NCBI RefSeq assembly: GCF_003115775.1
Contig: NZ_QEES01000007.1
Span: forward strand, 62,001-126,000
Length of the DNA stretch: 64,000 bases
Source: Cellulomonas sp. WB94
GTDB lineage: Bacteria; Actinomycetota; Actinomycetes; Actinomycetales; Cellulomonadaceae
Direction of reading: 5' to 3'
The notes beneath the pieces were generated by a model that was not told where the DNA came from, made no database searches, and saw only the letters and a program-made list of their open reading frames with translations. A program made the translations under genes and the position numbers. The stretch's first letter is position 1. Each line of letters begins with the position of its first letter. This document shows, piece by piece, positions 1 to 8,876 of this stretch.

Positions 1-28
1 GGCCGTTGATGATCAGCAGCGTGCGCAT
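1..28 (-). CDS. 5' end of a gene running off the left edge, possibly DsrE-like
   Basis: Reading leftward from an ATG at position 28, nine codons are visible before the window ends; they read MRTLLIING. This short start resembles the first beta strand of DsrE/DsrF-like sulfur-relay proteins, which often sit beside ArsR-rhodanese regulators such as the gene upstream at 79-747. A GA-rich stretch lies 10-20 bases before the ATG, but its spacing is loose. Nine residues cannot establish a family, so the call rests mainly on context and could be wrong. Confidence 0.3.
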
Positions 29-78
29 GCGGGGTGGTCCGTTCCTCGGAGGAGTGATCGGTGTGGAGGTGCGTGAGC

Positions 79-747
79 TCAGGCTGCGCCGGACTCGACC
101 GGCCGGCCGGTCTGGCGCCAGTCGTCGACGCCGGCATCAAGGCGTCGCGCCGGGATCCCCGCCGCACGCAGCCGTCGCACGGCCTGGGCGGACAGCACGC
201 AGTACGGACCGCGGCAGTAGGCCACGACCGCGGCGTCGACAGGCAGATCCGCCATCCTGTCCGTCAGGTCTCCCAGCGGGATGCTGACCGCCCCCGGGAT
301 GTGCCCCGCGGCGAACTCCTCGGCCGGACGCACGTCGACCACGACCACGTCGCCGCGCGCGGAGCGCTTGACGAGCTCCTCGAGACTCAGGGGCTCGACA
401 CCGTCGACCTCACCGAAGAACGCCTGCGCGAGCTGGCGCACTTCCGCGATCCGCGCCTCGGCCGTGTCCCGCAACGCCCGGTAGGCCGCCACGACGCTCG
501 GGTCAGCGATCCGGTACACCACGCGCTGGGCATGACGCGTGGAGGTCACCAGACCGGCGTTGCGCAGGATCTGCAGGTTCCGCGACGTGGCGTTCACCGT
601 CATCGACGCCTGCTGGGCGATGGACTCGACAGACCGCGGCCCCTGCGCCAGCAGATCGACGATCTCCAGGCGCTTCGGGCTCGCGAACGCGCCAGCCACC
701 CGCGCGAACTGCTCGAACACTGCGTCCTTGAACTCGCGGCTCTGCAC
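79..747 (-). CDS. ArsR-type regulator fused to a rhodanese domain
   Basis: The protein (222 residues from the chosen start) has an N-terminal winged helix-turn-helix of the ArsR/SmtB type at about residues 5-85, with the fold's typical 'SPKRLEIVDLL' and 'ATSRNLQILRNAGLV' segments. A rhodanese domain follows at about 120-215, with 'VVVDVRPAEEFAAGHIPGA' and the active-site loop CRGPYC, which carries the persulfide-forming cysteine. Family knowledge links such fusions to sensing of reactive sulfur or thiosulfate. I chose the GTG at 747 because AGGTGG lies just upstream; an in-frame ATG at 768 is possible. The gene reads toward a possible DsrE-like gene, so a small sulfur-handling operon is likely. 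The ligand is unknown. Confidence 0.85.
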   Translation of the reverse strand: MQSREFKDAVFEQFARVAGAFASPKRLEIVDLLAQGPRSVESIAQQASMTVNATSRNLQILRNAGLVTSTRHAQRVVYRIADPSVVAAYRALRDTAEARIAEVRQLAQAFFGEVDGVEPLSLEELVKRSARGDVVVVDVRPAEEFAAGHIPGAVSIPLGDLTDRMADLPVDAAVVAYCRGPYCVLSAQAVRRLRAAGIPARRLDAGVDDWRQTGRPVESGAA

Positions 748-1014
748 ACGACCACCTCGTTCCCGCATTCCCGTGAATTCGAGATTATCAGGCCCACGAC
801 CGCAGGGACCGACCCCCGCGCCGACGGGGCGCTTGGCAACGAGCGGTCGCCGCCCGTCATCTCGAAGGTCGACACAGCTCTGAGCGTGAGGTCTGGCCCC
901 GAGCGTCCACGGGGCAGGTCACGCACTCGCAGGTCAGCGGCTCGCGGCCATCAAGAGCTGGCTGAGGACGACCACCTGGCCGTTTCGCCCTCCAGGCCGG
1001 CGGTGTTGTCGTCC

Positions 1015-1767
1015 TCAGCGCAGGGTGAACGGCGGGTAGGTGTCGGTGACGAGCAGGAAGGCGTAGGCCTGCACGCGCAGCCCCCACCGGGCCACGCCGA
1101 CGGTGTAGTCGAACAGGGCCTTCGGGTAGCGCCCGGTGAACAGGATCGCGAACCAGGCGATCACCCACACGAAGAGCGCACCGACCCACAGGAACACGAG
1201 CACGACGTAGTGGGGGACGGCGAGCAGCCACTTGACCAGCGGTAGCCAGCGGCTGAGGTCTGGCTCGACGTCGGGGTAGTCGATCTCCAGGTGCACCGAC
1301 TGCGCCTCGACCGTGGAGGGGTAGGTGTCGGTGAGCAGGAACAGGTAGGCACCGACTCGCGTACCGAAGCGCGCGAACTCCCGCGCGAAGTCGAACCACC
1401 ATCGCGGGTAGCGGCGGCGGAACACGATCATCAGCACCGTGGCCGCGAACAGCCCACCGGCGACGCCGCCGCCGCTGCGGGTAGTGGTGGTGATCACGTT
1501 GTCGCCGGTGATCGTGGTGACGGTCTCGTTGACCGACGCGCTCAGGGCCGACGAGACGATGGCGATCGGGATGATCGCAATGAGTCGGAAGAACGACGTG
1601 AACCGGTCAAGCTTCTGGGGGTAGTCGATGTCCAGGTGGGCCGGGTAGGGCTGCTCCGATGCGACCGTCGCGTGCCTCCTGCTGGTGGACGACCTGCGCT
1701 GTCGGCGGGAACCGGGCGCCTGGCCGTTGTCATCGAGCGTTCTCGGTTCCCGCACCAACGTCAACAA
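1015..1767 (-). CDS. DUF4389 membrane protein with internal duplication
   Basis: This is a DUF4389-family protein of unknown function. It has two similar halves: 'HLDIDYP' and 'HLEIDYP' strands each precede hydrophobic helices, and the 'GTRVGAYLFLLTDTYP' and 'GLRVQAYAFLLVTDTYP' segments repeat. Four or so membrane helices are visible, for example near residues 60-80 and 105-120 and two in the second half. The start is unsure. The frame opens at a TTG (1767), but a good AGGAGG sits far inside, followed by an ACG at 1668 where a start would be expected, just before the conserved 'PYPAHLDIDYP' strand. The first 33 residues may therefore not be translated. The IS256 element lies about 110 bp upstream, so the native promoter region may be altered. 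Confidence 0.75.
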   Translation of the reverse strand: MLTLVREPRTLDDNGQAPGSRRQRRSSTSRRHATVASEQPYPAHLDIDYPQKLDRFTSFFRLIAIIPIAIVSSALSASVNETVTTITGDNVITTTTRSGGGVAGGLFAATVLMIVFRRRYPRWWFDFAREFARFGTRVGAYLFLLTDTYPSTVEAQSVHLEIDYPDVEPDLSRWLPLVKWLLAVPHYVVLVFLWVGALFVWVIAWFAILFTGRYPKALFDYTVGVARWGLRVQAYAFLLVTDTYPPFTLR

Positions 1768-1873
1768 GGCCAGCGGGCCGGCGCCAGATGACGGGAAGCC
1801 GTGAGCAGGTCAAGAGCTCCTCGCGCCTTCCATCGATGGCGTCACGCGGCCGACGGTGGAGTCCGGATGTGAG

Positions 1874-1881
1874 GACGTGAG
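1874..1881. repeat. Left 8-bp target site duplication of the IS256 element
   Basis: GACGTGAG directly abuts the left inverted repeat and recurs exactly at 3293-3300 beside the right end. Eight to nine bases is the known duplication length for IS256-family transposition. Confidence 0.9.
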
Positions 1882-1908
1882 GGTGGCGTCCCGTGAGGTG
1901 GTGTAGTT
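1882..1908. repeat. IS256 left terminal inverted repeat
   Basis: About 27 bp that pair with 3266-3292. The first twelve bases match except position five, then four mismatches, then GTGGTG and AGTT blocks match in register. These are the transposase binding and cleavage sites. Confidence 0.85.
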
Positions 1909-2003
1909 CTCGATCTTCTTCGTCGTGGTGACCACGACGGAGAAGGCCATCGTGCGATGGTCGGTGAGACCGGACTAGGGAACTCACGGAAGGACATCGC
2001 ACG

Positions 2004-3236
2004 ATGGCTATGGACCAGTCTGCCCTGCTCGACCTGCTCGCCGCATTGAAGGACACCGACGTCAGCGACCGGATCCGGACCGCGACCGAGCACCTGTATC
2101 AAGAGCTGATCGACGCCGAGGCGACCGCGGTGATCGGCGCCGGCCCCTGGCAGCGCACGCAGGCCCGCACGGCGTTGCGCAACGGGTCGCGGGACCGGGT
2201 GTTGACGACCACGGCCGGGGACCTGGACCTGCGGATCCCCAAGCTGCGCACCGGGTCGTTCTTCCCGTCCTTGCTCGAGCGGCGCCGCCGGGTCGACCAG
2301 GCACTGTTCGCGGTCGTGATGGAGGCCTACCTGCACGGGGTCAGCACCAGGAAGGTCGACGACCTGGTCAGGGCCCTGGGGGCCGACACCGGGATCTCCA
2401 AGAGTGAGGTCTCCCGGATCTGCGCGGGCCTGGACGAGGAGGTCTCGGCGTTCCGTGACCGGTCCCTGGCCGACGCGGGGTTCCCCTACGTGTTCCTGGA
2501 CGCGACGTACTGCAAGGCCAGGGTCGGGCGCCGGGTGGTGTCCCAGGCCGTGGTCATCGCCACCGGGGTCCGCGCCGACGGGCACCGTGAGGTCCTCGGC
2601 TTCGACGTCGGAGACTCCGAGAACGGCGCCTTCTGGACCAGCTTCCTGCGCTCGCTCAAGGCCCGCGGGCTGGGCGGTGTGGCGCTGGTCATCTCCGACG
2701 CCCACGAGGGCCTGAAGACCGCGATCGCCTCGGTCCTGCTCGGCTCGTCCTGGCAACGCTGCCGGGTCCACTTCACCCGCAACGTCCTCGACGCGGTGTC
2801 CAAGACGAACGCCGAGATGGTCGCCGCCGCGATCCGCACGATCTTCGCCCAACCCGACGCCGCCCACGTCGCCGAGCAGTTCGAAGTCATCGCGACCATG
2901 CTGACCCGCTCCCACCCGAAGGTCGGGCACATGCTCACCGACGCCCGCGAGGACCTGCTCGCCTTCACCGCGTTCCCCGCCAGCCACTGGAAGAAGATCT
3001 GGTCGACCAACCCCCTGGAACGACTGAACAAGGAGGTCAAACGCCGCACCGACGTCGTGGGGGTCTTCCCCAACCCCGCCGCCCTGCTGCGCCTGGCCGG
3101 CGCCGTCCTGGTCGAGGCCCACGACGAATGGGCCGCCACCGACCGCCGCTACCTATCCGAGAACTCCATGGCCCAACTCGCCACCATGACCCTGACGACC
3201 CAGGAGGTGGACCACACCGAACTCCTCACGGCATGA
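2004..3236 (+). CDS. IS256-family transposase
   Basis: The 410-residue protein is full length for the IS256 (mutator-like, Pfam Transposase_mut) family. The DDE catalytic residues are visible: D166 in 'FLDATYCKA', D232 in 'VISDAHEGLK' and E339 in 'STNPLERLNKE', with spacing typical of the family. The 'WQRCRVHFTRN' stretch between the second Asp and the Glu is also characteristic. The ATG at 2004 lies 122 bases inside the left end, and the stop is 56 bases from the right end, so no other gene fits in the element. It catalyses cut-out/copy transposition of this IS. No frameshift or stop interrupts it. Confidence 0.96.
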   Translation: MAMDQSALLDLLAALKDTDVSDRIRTATEHLYQELIDAEATAVIGAGPWQRTQARTALRNGSRDRVLTTTAGDLDLRIPKLRTGSFFPSLLERRRRVDQALFAVVMEAYLHGVSTRKVDDLVRALGADTGISKSEVSRICAGLDEEVSAFRDRSLADAGFPYVFLDATYCKARVGRRVVSQAVVIATGVRADGHREVLGFDVGDSENGAFWTSFLRSLKARGLGGVALVISDAHEGLKTAIASVLLGSSWQRCRVHFTRNVLDAVSKTNAEMVAAAIRTIFAQPDAAHVAEQFEVIATMLTRSHPKVGHMLTDAREDLLAFTAFPASHWKKIWSTNPLERLNKEVKRRTDVVGVFPNPAALLRLAGAVLVEAHDEWAATDRRYLSENSMAQLATMTLTTQEVDHTELLTA

Positions 3237-3265
3237 TCTGAGCACTGACCCGCACGGTGTCGAGA

Positions 3266-3292
3266 AACTCCACCACTCAGCGGGACGTCACC
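3266..3292. repeat. IS256 right terminal inverted repeat
   Basis: Partner of the left inverted repeat at 1882-1908. Read on the minus strand from 3292 it begins GGTGACGTCCCG. Confidence 0.85.
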
Positions 3293-3300
3293 GACGTGAG
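3293..3300. repeat. Right 8-bp target site duplication of the IS256 element
   Basis: GACGTGAG, identical to 1874-1881. Confidence 0.9.
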
Positions 3301-3788
3301 GCGACTGGAGTGATGACTGAGTCTGCGCGTGGCGAGGCGCTCGAATGCCCAGCCCGATGAGGCGGCTGACCCCCCGACTGCCGCCACGATGGTTCATCGA
3401 GTTCTGCTGGAAGGCGCACCGGTCGCTCGTCAGGCTCCCGGCTCGCACGGCGGCCGGCCGGCGTGAGTACGCCGCGCTTGGTGGAGTCCGCTCCCCCTCG
3501 GGCCGCCCGACGGCGGATCGCCCGGGTGGCGGGTGCATCGGCACCGGCGGTGTCAGGGCTCGTTGAGGGCGCCCACCTGATGACCTGGGTCAGCAGCGTG
3601 GGGGTGTACTTTAGCCACCGCAACCACTTGCAGAGAGTTACAGCAATTCTGTCCTCGTTCCGTCGCTTCCCGGATCCCATCCGTCCCATGGGTCGCATCG
3701 TGCGACCCGACCGAGCCTGGCCCTGGAGCAACCACCCTTTCCCATGGAGTGCGGCTTGCCGACCCGACCCCAGCGAAGGAGCTTCATC
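3301..3788. other. Gene-poor stretch between the IS and malQ, with a possible gene remnant
   Basis: No intact gene is convincing here. From an ATG at 3345 the plus strand reads 'LPPRWFIEFCWKAHRSLVRL', which faintly resembles the N-terminal helix of deazaflavin-dependent nitroreductases. The similarity then stops, and the frame ends at 3566 without the family core. This could be a decayed gene 5' end or chance. Bases 3600-3670 are less GC-rich than their surroundings and probably hold the malQ promoter. A perfect 8-bp inverted repeat lies at 3690-3708. Confidence 0.35.
3690..3708. repeat. Inverted repeat upstream of malQ
   Basis: GGGTCGCA (3690-3697), three-base loop, TGCGACCC (3701-3708). 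The perfect 8-bp stem ends 80 bases before the malQ start. It could be an operator for malQ or a hairpin in its leader; no regulator gene is adjacent. Confidence 0.5.
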
Positions 3789-5699
3789 GTGCGCGCAGCC
3801 ATCTCCCCCAGACGTCGGACCAGGGCTCCCGGCCTGCTACGAGCCGTTCGACGTTCGCTGTTCGACCGGGCTGGGAGTGCCCCGTACACCCTGGCCGACC
3901 TGGGAATCCCGGAGAGCTACGTCGATGCGCACGGGCATGTCCGGAACCCGCCGGCGGCAACGCTCGTTGCGGTCGCTTCGGCGATCGGCGCAGGCCCTAG
4001 GGCGGCCGAGCCGTTGGTCTGCACCCCCGGTCAGGCGCGCCCCGACCTCGACGGCAGCCTCTTCGATCTCACGGGGGCTGACGTGCCCGGGCCCGCTGGC
4101 ATCGGGCCGGAGCCGGGGTACTACCACCTGCGCACGCCGGACGGCCGGCGCCGTCTGGTGATCAGCGCACCGGAACGCTTGCCGCAGCCGGTCCGGGGCT
4201 GGGGTTGGTCGGTGCAGCTGTATGCGGCACGCTCCCGGGACTCCTGGGGCATCGGTGACTTCGCTGGCCTCGCAACGATCACTCGGGCGGCAAGGGCCGC
4301 CGGGGCCACCTCAGTCCTGATCTCCCCCGTGCACGCCGCCGCACCCGTCCCCGCGCAGCAGGCGTCCCCGTACTCGCCCGCGTCCCGGCAGTGGCTCCAG
4401 CTGCTCCACATCGCCATGGCAGACGTCCCCGGCGCCGGCGAGGTCGACCTCGCCGACCTCGAGCTGGCCGGGCGCGAGCTCAACGCCGAGCGACTCATCG
4501 ACCGCGACGCCGTGTGGAAGTTGAAGCGTTCGGCCCTCGAGCGCATCTGGTCGGCCACCAGGTGGACGCTGCCCGTCGAGCACGAGGTCTGGACAGCAGA
4601 GCACGGGCAGAACCTCACCCGATTCGCCACCTGGTGCGTGCTGGCCGAGACCTATGGCACGGGGAACTGGCGGGAGTGGCCGTCCGAGTTCCACTCCCCC
4701 GCGGGCGCGCTCGACTTCGCAGCCGAGCACACCGACCGGGTTGCCTTCTACGCGTGGGCTCAATGGGTCGCCGACACCCAGCTTGCTGCGGCCTGCCGAG
4801 CCGGCGCCGGCGTCGTGGTGGACATCGCCGTCGGGTTCGACTCCTGCAGCGCGGACGCGTGGGACAGCCAGGACGAGGTCTGCTTCGACTTCGAGGTCGG
4901 CTGCCCGCCGGACCGGCACAACGTCGACGGCCAGAAATGGGGGCTTCCCCCCTTCAACCCGCTGGCCCTCGTCGCCGCAGACTTCGCTCCATTCATCAAG
5001 ATGGTCCGCTCCGCGCTGCGCCACGCGGACGCGCTGCGCATCGACCACGTCATGCAGCTGTGGCGCCTCTTCTGGGTACCGGCGGGCGAGGGGGCAGGTC
5101 AGGGTGCCTATGTGCACTACCCGACCGAGGCGATGCTCGCGATCGTGCGCCTCGAGGCCAGCCGAGTCGGCGCGTGGGTCGTCGGGGAAGACATGGGAAC
5201 GGTGGCCGACGAGGTCCGCGACACGATGGCCCGGGACGGAATGCTCGGCTACCGGGCCGCGCTGCGCCTGCCGGTCGATCAGTTCCCGGAGGCCGCCATG
5301 GGTGCGTCCTCCACGCACGACCAGGCCACGATTGCCGGCACCCTGACCGGGTCGGACACGAACGACCTGCGCGCCATCGGCAAGGCCGCGAACTTCGAGC
5401 AGCTCGAGCAGGCGCGGCGCGAGCTGGCCGCCGCCGCGGGCGTCGACCCCGACGGTCCTATCGGACCCGAGGAGATCAGGCGTGCGGTCCTCGCCCAATA
5501 CACCCGCTTGGCTGCCTGCAAGGCCCGGGTGGTGCTGGCCTCCCTCGACGACGTCGGCGCGGTCGCCGAACGACCGAACATGCCCGGAACGGTCACCGCC
5601 TGGCCGAACTGGTGCCTGAGCCTGCCGCGGCCGGTCGAGGACATCCTGCGCGAGCCCCTTGCGCAGGAGCTGGCACAGGTCTTGGGTACGCGCGCCTGA
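3789..5699 (+). CDS. malQ: 4-alpha-glucanotransferase (amylomaltase, GH77)
   Basis: MalQ transfers maltosyl and longer alpha-1,4-glucan segments between maltodextrins and releases glucose; it acts in the cytoplasm in maltose/glycogen breakdown. The GH77 catalytic signatures are present: 'LRIDHVMQLWRLFWVP' with the nucleophile Asp, 'GEDMGTV' with the acid/base Glu, and 'SSTHDQATIAG' with the third carboxylate. The 'DSCSADAWDSQD' segment matches the family's conserved Asp-rich loop. Length (636 residues) suits actinobacterial MalQ with its extra N-terminal region. I chose the GTG at 3789 because AAGGAG ends seven bases upstream; an in-frame ATG at 3744 lacks such a site. The gene stands alone, and a hairpin follows it. 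Confidence 0.93.
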   Translation: MRAAISPRRRTRAPGLLRAVRRSLFDRAGSAPYTLADLGIPESYVDAHGHVRNPPAATLVAVASAIGAGPRAAEPLVCTPGQARPDLDGSLFDLTGADVPGPAGIGPEPGYYHLRTPDGRRRLVISAPERLPQPVRGWGWSVQLYAARSRDSWGIGDFAGLATITRAARAAGATSVLISPVHAAAPVPAQQASPYSPASRQWLQLLHIAMADVPGAGEVDLADLELAGRELNAERLIDRDAVWKLKRSALERIWSATRWTLPVEHEVWTAEHGQNLTRFATWCVLAETYGTGNWREWPSEFHSPAGALDFAAEHTDRVAFYAWAQWVADTQLAAACRAGAGVVVDIAVGFDSCSADAWDSQDEVCFDFEVGCPPDRHNVDGQKWGLPPFNPLALVAADFAPFIKMVRSALRHADALRIDHVMQLWRLFWVPAGEGAGQGAYVHYPTEAMLAIVRLEASRVGAWVVGEDMGTVADEVRDTMARDGMLGYRAALRLPVDQFPEAAMGASSTHDQATIAGTLTGSDTNDLRAIGKAANFEQLEQARRELAAAAGVDPDGPIGPEEIRRAVLAQYTRLAACKARVVLASLDDVGAVAERPNMPGTVTAWPNWCLSLPRPVEDILREPLAQELAQVLGTRA

Positions 5700-5729
5700 C
5701 CGGGGACCTGGGCCCGCATCGGCACGTAG

Positions 5730-5759
5730 GCCCGGAGCGGCCTCCTCGCGGCTCCGGGC
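5730..5759. terminator. Hairpin between convergent malQ and the BTAD regulator
   Basis: GCCCGGAGC (5730-5738) and GCTCCGGGC (5751-5759) form a perfect 9-bp stem with a 12-base loop. It lies between the malQ stop (5699) and the 3' end of the opposing gene (5822), so it can serve both. There is no U-tract, as is common in high-GC actinomycetes. Confidence 0.65.
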
Positions 5760-5821
5760 TCCACCGCCGCTGACGCCGGCTGCGGGTCGGCACGACCTCG
5801 TCGGCCCTCGTCGTGAACGAC

Positions 5822-8690
5822 TCAGATGGAGGTGCCGCGGCGATCGTGCTCGAGGGCGGTGTCTGTCGCGAGCTGCTCGACATGGGCGCACGCCGCCGGC
5901 AGGTCCCACGTCGCACCCTCAGCGAGCGCGCGTACCCAGGCCGGCTCGTCGAGCGCGGCCCGGGTGGCCGCTCGGTAGCCCTCGCCGTCCATCGGGTCCA
6001 TGCGGAAGGGTCGTAGCCGATACGCTGGGACAGGCGTCCCACAGCCCCGAGGATCCGGGCACCGTCCTCGGCGCGGCCCGCGGCGGTCGCGGCCCCCGCG
6101 GCCACGAGGAGTCCGGCCAGGCTCCCCGTGCGGTCCCCGTCGGTGCTGGCCGCCGTGACCATGCGGGCGACGCTCGCGAGGGCGCGGGTGCCCTCCCCGG
6201 CGTCGACGTGCACCTTGGCGCGCACCCAGCGCGTGCTCGCGAGGGCCCACCGGTGTCCCAGCGCCTGGGCGCGCTCCTCGGCGATGGTCAGGAGCGCCAG
6301 GGCCTGGTCGCGGTCCCCGGTGGCGCGAGCGAACTGGCCCTGCGCCATCGCGATCTCCGCCTGGATCCAGGCGCTGCCATGCTCGTCGGCCGCCTCGCGA
6401 CCGCGGGCCAGGTCCGCCGCGACCTCGTCGCCTGCCTCCCCGCGCAGCGCGCGGACGAACCCACGGAGCACCAGGCCGAGGGCGAGGCTCGGGTCGCCGG
6501 CCTCCTCGGCCGCGGGCACCAGCCGCTCGACGTCCGAGGTGACGGCGGCGACGTCGCCCATCAGGTACGCCAGAAGCGCATGCGCCAGCAGGACGCGGCT
6601 GAGCAGGGCAGGCTCGTCGGGCGGCAGTGCCGCCACCGCCGCGCTCAGCGCCGCGCGACCCTCGTCGACGTGGCCGCGCTGGTACCACCACCAGCCGACG
6701 GACGCAGCGATGCGGGCGGCCGTGCGACCGTCCCCGCGCGCGAGCGCGTGCGCCAGGGCGGCCCGGATGTTCTGCTGCTCCGCGTCGAGCCGTGCCCAGC
6801 CTGCCTCCTGCCCGGTCCCGCGCAGCAGAGGCTCGAGCCGTTCGACAAGATCGGCGACGACCCTCGCCTGGCGGTCCCGGTCCGCCAGGAGCGCCGCGGG
6901 CTCCTGCTCGTGCTCGACTGGCGCAGCGTCTCCAGCATCCGGTACCGCCCACGCTCGCGCTCCAGGACGACCAGGGACTGGGAGACGAGAGCGCGCAGCG
7001 CGCTCAGCGCCTGGCCGGAGGAGGAGCCGGCCACCGCGTCGACGGTGTCGGTGGCGAACCCGCCAGGGAAGGCGGCCAGCTGCTCGAAGAGTCGACGCTC
7101 GGCGTCGTCGAGGAGGTCCACGCTCCAGCGCACGGTCTGCACCAGCGTGCGCTGGTGGGGCGCGGCGCTGCGGCGCCCCTCGGTGAGCAGCTCGAACGGG
7201 TCCTCGACCCGGCGTGCGACCTCCGTCAGCGGCAGGGCTCGCAGGCACGCGGCAGCCAGCTCGATGGCCAGGGGCAGCCCGTCGAGACGGGTGCAGACGT
7301 GGTGGACCAGGCGACTTGTGCCGATGTCGTCGGACACGGGCGCTCCGACGAGTCGCGCTCGGTCGCGGAACAGGAGGACCGCGTCGTCGTCCAGCTCCCC
7401 CACCGGCAGGGGGCCGCACGGCAGGACCGCCTCCCCGTCCAGGCCCACGGGTTGCCGTGACGTGGCCAGCACGACGAGGTGCGGGCAGCTGGCCAGGACC
7501 TGCGCGCACCAGGCCGCGACGTCGTCGACCAGGTGCTCGCCGTTGTCGAGGATCACGGTGACCGCGCGGTCCTGCACCGCGGTGACCACGGCGTCGACGG
7601 GCCCCGCGCCGGTCAGGCTGACGTCCAGCACGTCGGCCACCTGCGCGCCGACCAGCGCGCCGTCCTGGATCCCCGCCAGCTCCACGACGGCCACCTCGCC
7701 CGGTACGAGCCCGCGCCGCAGGGCCTCGCAGACGAGCCGCGTCTTGCCCGAGCCGCCCGGGCCCACCACCGTGACCAGCCGGTGCGCCCGCAGCGCCGCT
7801 GCCAAGAAGTCCAGGTCCTCCTCCCGGCCGACGAACGTGGTCAGCGCGGGCCCGAGGCTCGGCGGTGACGGCGCGGGCGGTGACGAGCGACGCGGCTGCT
7901 CGGCGACCGAGCCCGTCGGCCGCCGGCTGGGCAGCAGGCCCGGGTCGTGCCGCAGCACGCGCGCCTGCAGCTCGCGCAGCTCTGGTCCAGGGTCGACGCC
8001 CAGCTCGTCGGCGTGCAGCAGCCGGACGTTCTCGATGACCGAGAGCGCCTCCGCCTGTCGCCCGGCGGCGTACAGCGCCCGGACCTGGGCCGCCCGCACC
8101 CCCTCGTCGAGCGGCTCGGCCTGCACCACCGGCAACAACCGCTCCACCGCCTCGTCGGGCCTCCCCAGCCGCAGCACCAGGTCCGCCGCGAGCTCGGCGG
8201 CGGTTCGGCGTCGGCGCTCGAGACGCATGGCCTCCTCGCGCGCGAAGGGGCGCTCGACGTCGGCATAGGCGGCGCCGTGCCAGAGCGCGAGGGCGCCATC
8301 CAGAAGGCTGACGGCGCCCGTGAGGTCCTCGGCGGACCGCGCCACCTTGGCCTCGGCGAGCGCGCGCTCGAACCTGCGGGCGTCGACGGCCTCGTCGGGC
8401 AGCGCGAGCAGATAGCCCGGTGACCGGGTGAGCAGCAGCTGCCAGGCCCCGTCGACCACACCGGGCTCGAGGATCCGCCGCAGCCGCGAGACGGCGGGCA
8501 GCAGCGCGGCGGGCCCGACGTCCTCACCCCAGACCCGCATCGCGAGCAGGTCCGCCGGCACCACGTGGCCGAGGTTCAGCACCAGGGCCGCCAGGGCGGA
8601 ACGAAGGCGTGGGGGCACGACGAGATCGTCCGGCGTGCCACCGACCCGCACCCGGACCGGGCCCAGGGCCCGGACACCGATGCCCTCCAT
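5822..8690 (-). pseudogene. BTAD/AAA/TPR transcriptional activator (AfsR/SARP-like), two frameshifts
   Basis: Read across three frames, the protein has an OmpR-like DNA-binding domain (from 'IGVRALGPVRVRVGG'), a BTAD domain, an NB-ARC-type ATPase with P-loop 'GPGGSGKT' and 'VILDNGEHL', then TPR-like helices and a C-terminal 'AACAHVEQLATDTALE' tail. Frame one runs from ATG 8690 to about 6922, where 'YRMLETLRQ' breaks. Frame two runs to about 6009 and frame three ends at 5822. Each break is repaired by adding one base, the second inside a C run, so they are single-base deletions. Either the gene is decaying or the sequence has errors. Such activators often control neighbouring secondary-metabolism or oxidoreductase genes, here the divergent FAD enzyme at 8877. 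Confidence 0.8.
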
Positions 8691-8876
8691 CACGCCCGAG
8701 GCTACGGGGCGACGGGGGCGATCGCCAGGGTGCGAGGCCTCAGGACGCCAGCCGGTTCCCCCCGGTGGAACGCCGCAAGCCCGTCGGCAAGGTCGCTGCA
8801 ACCGGCTCGCAACGGCATCGTCCGAAGGTGGCGTCACTGATCCACCCCAGCCCCACCGCACCGAGGGAGATAGTCG

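Larger units (their letters stand above)
1882..3292 (+). mobile_element. Complete IS256-family insertion sequence (1411 bp)
   Basis: The left end (1882 onward) and the reverse complement of the right end (3292 backward) both begin GGTG-CGTCCCG, where the dash is a G/A mismatch. They continue with a shared GTGGTG-AGTT block without gaps, giving about 27-bp imperfect terminal inverted repeats. Identical 8-bp direct repeats flank the element. It encodes one full-length transposase with its catalytic triad, so the copy looks recent and potentially active. It sits between the DUF4389 gene and the malQ upstream region and does not obviously cut a recognisable intact gene. Confidence 0.93.

Noticed and set aside
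61-1245. Long open plus-strand frame opposite the ArsR-rhodanese gene
   Set aside because: Arg/His/Gly-rich translation with no domain; it is the antisense of two recognisable genes in high-GC DNA.
1842-3122. 426-codon minus-strand frame inside the IS
   Set aside because: Antisense of the transposase; its sequence has no recognisable motif.
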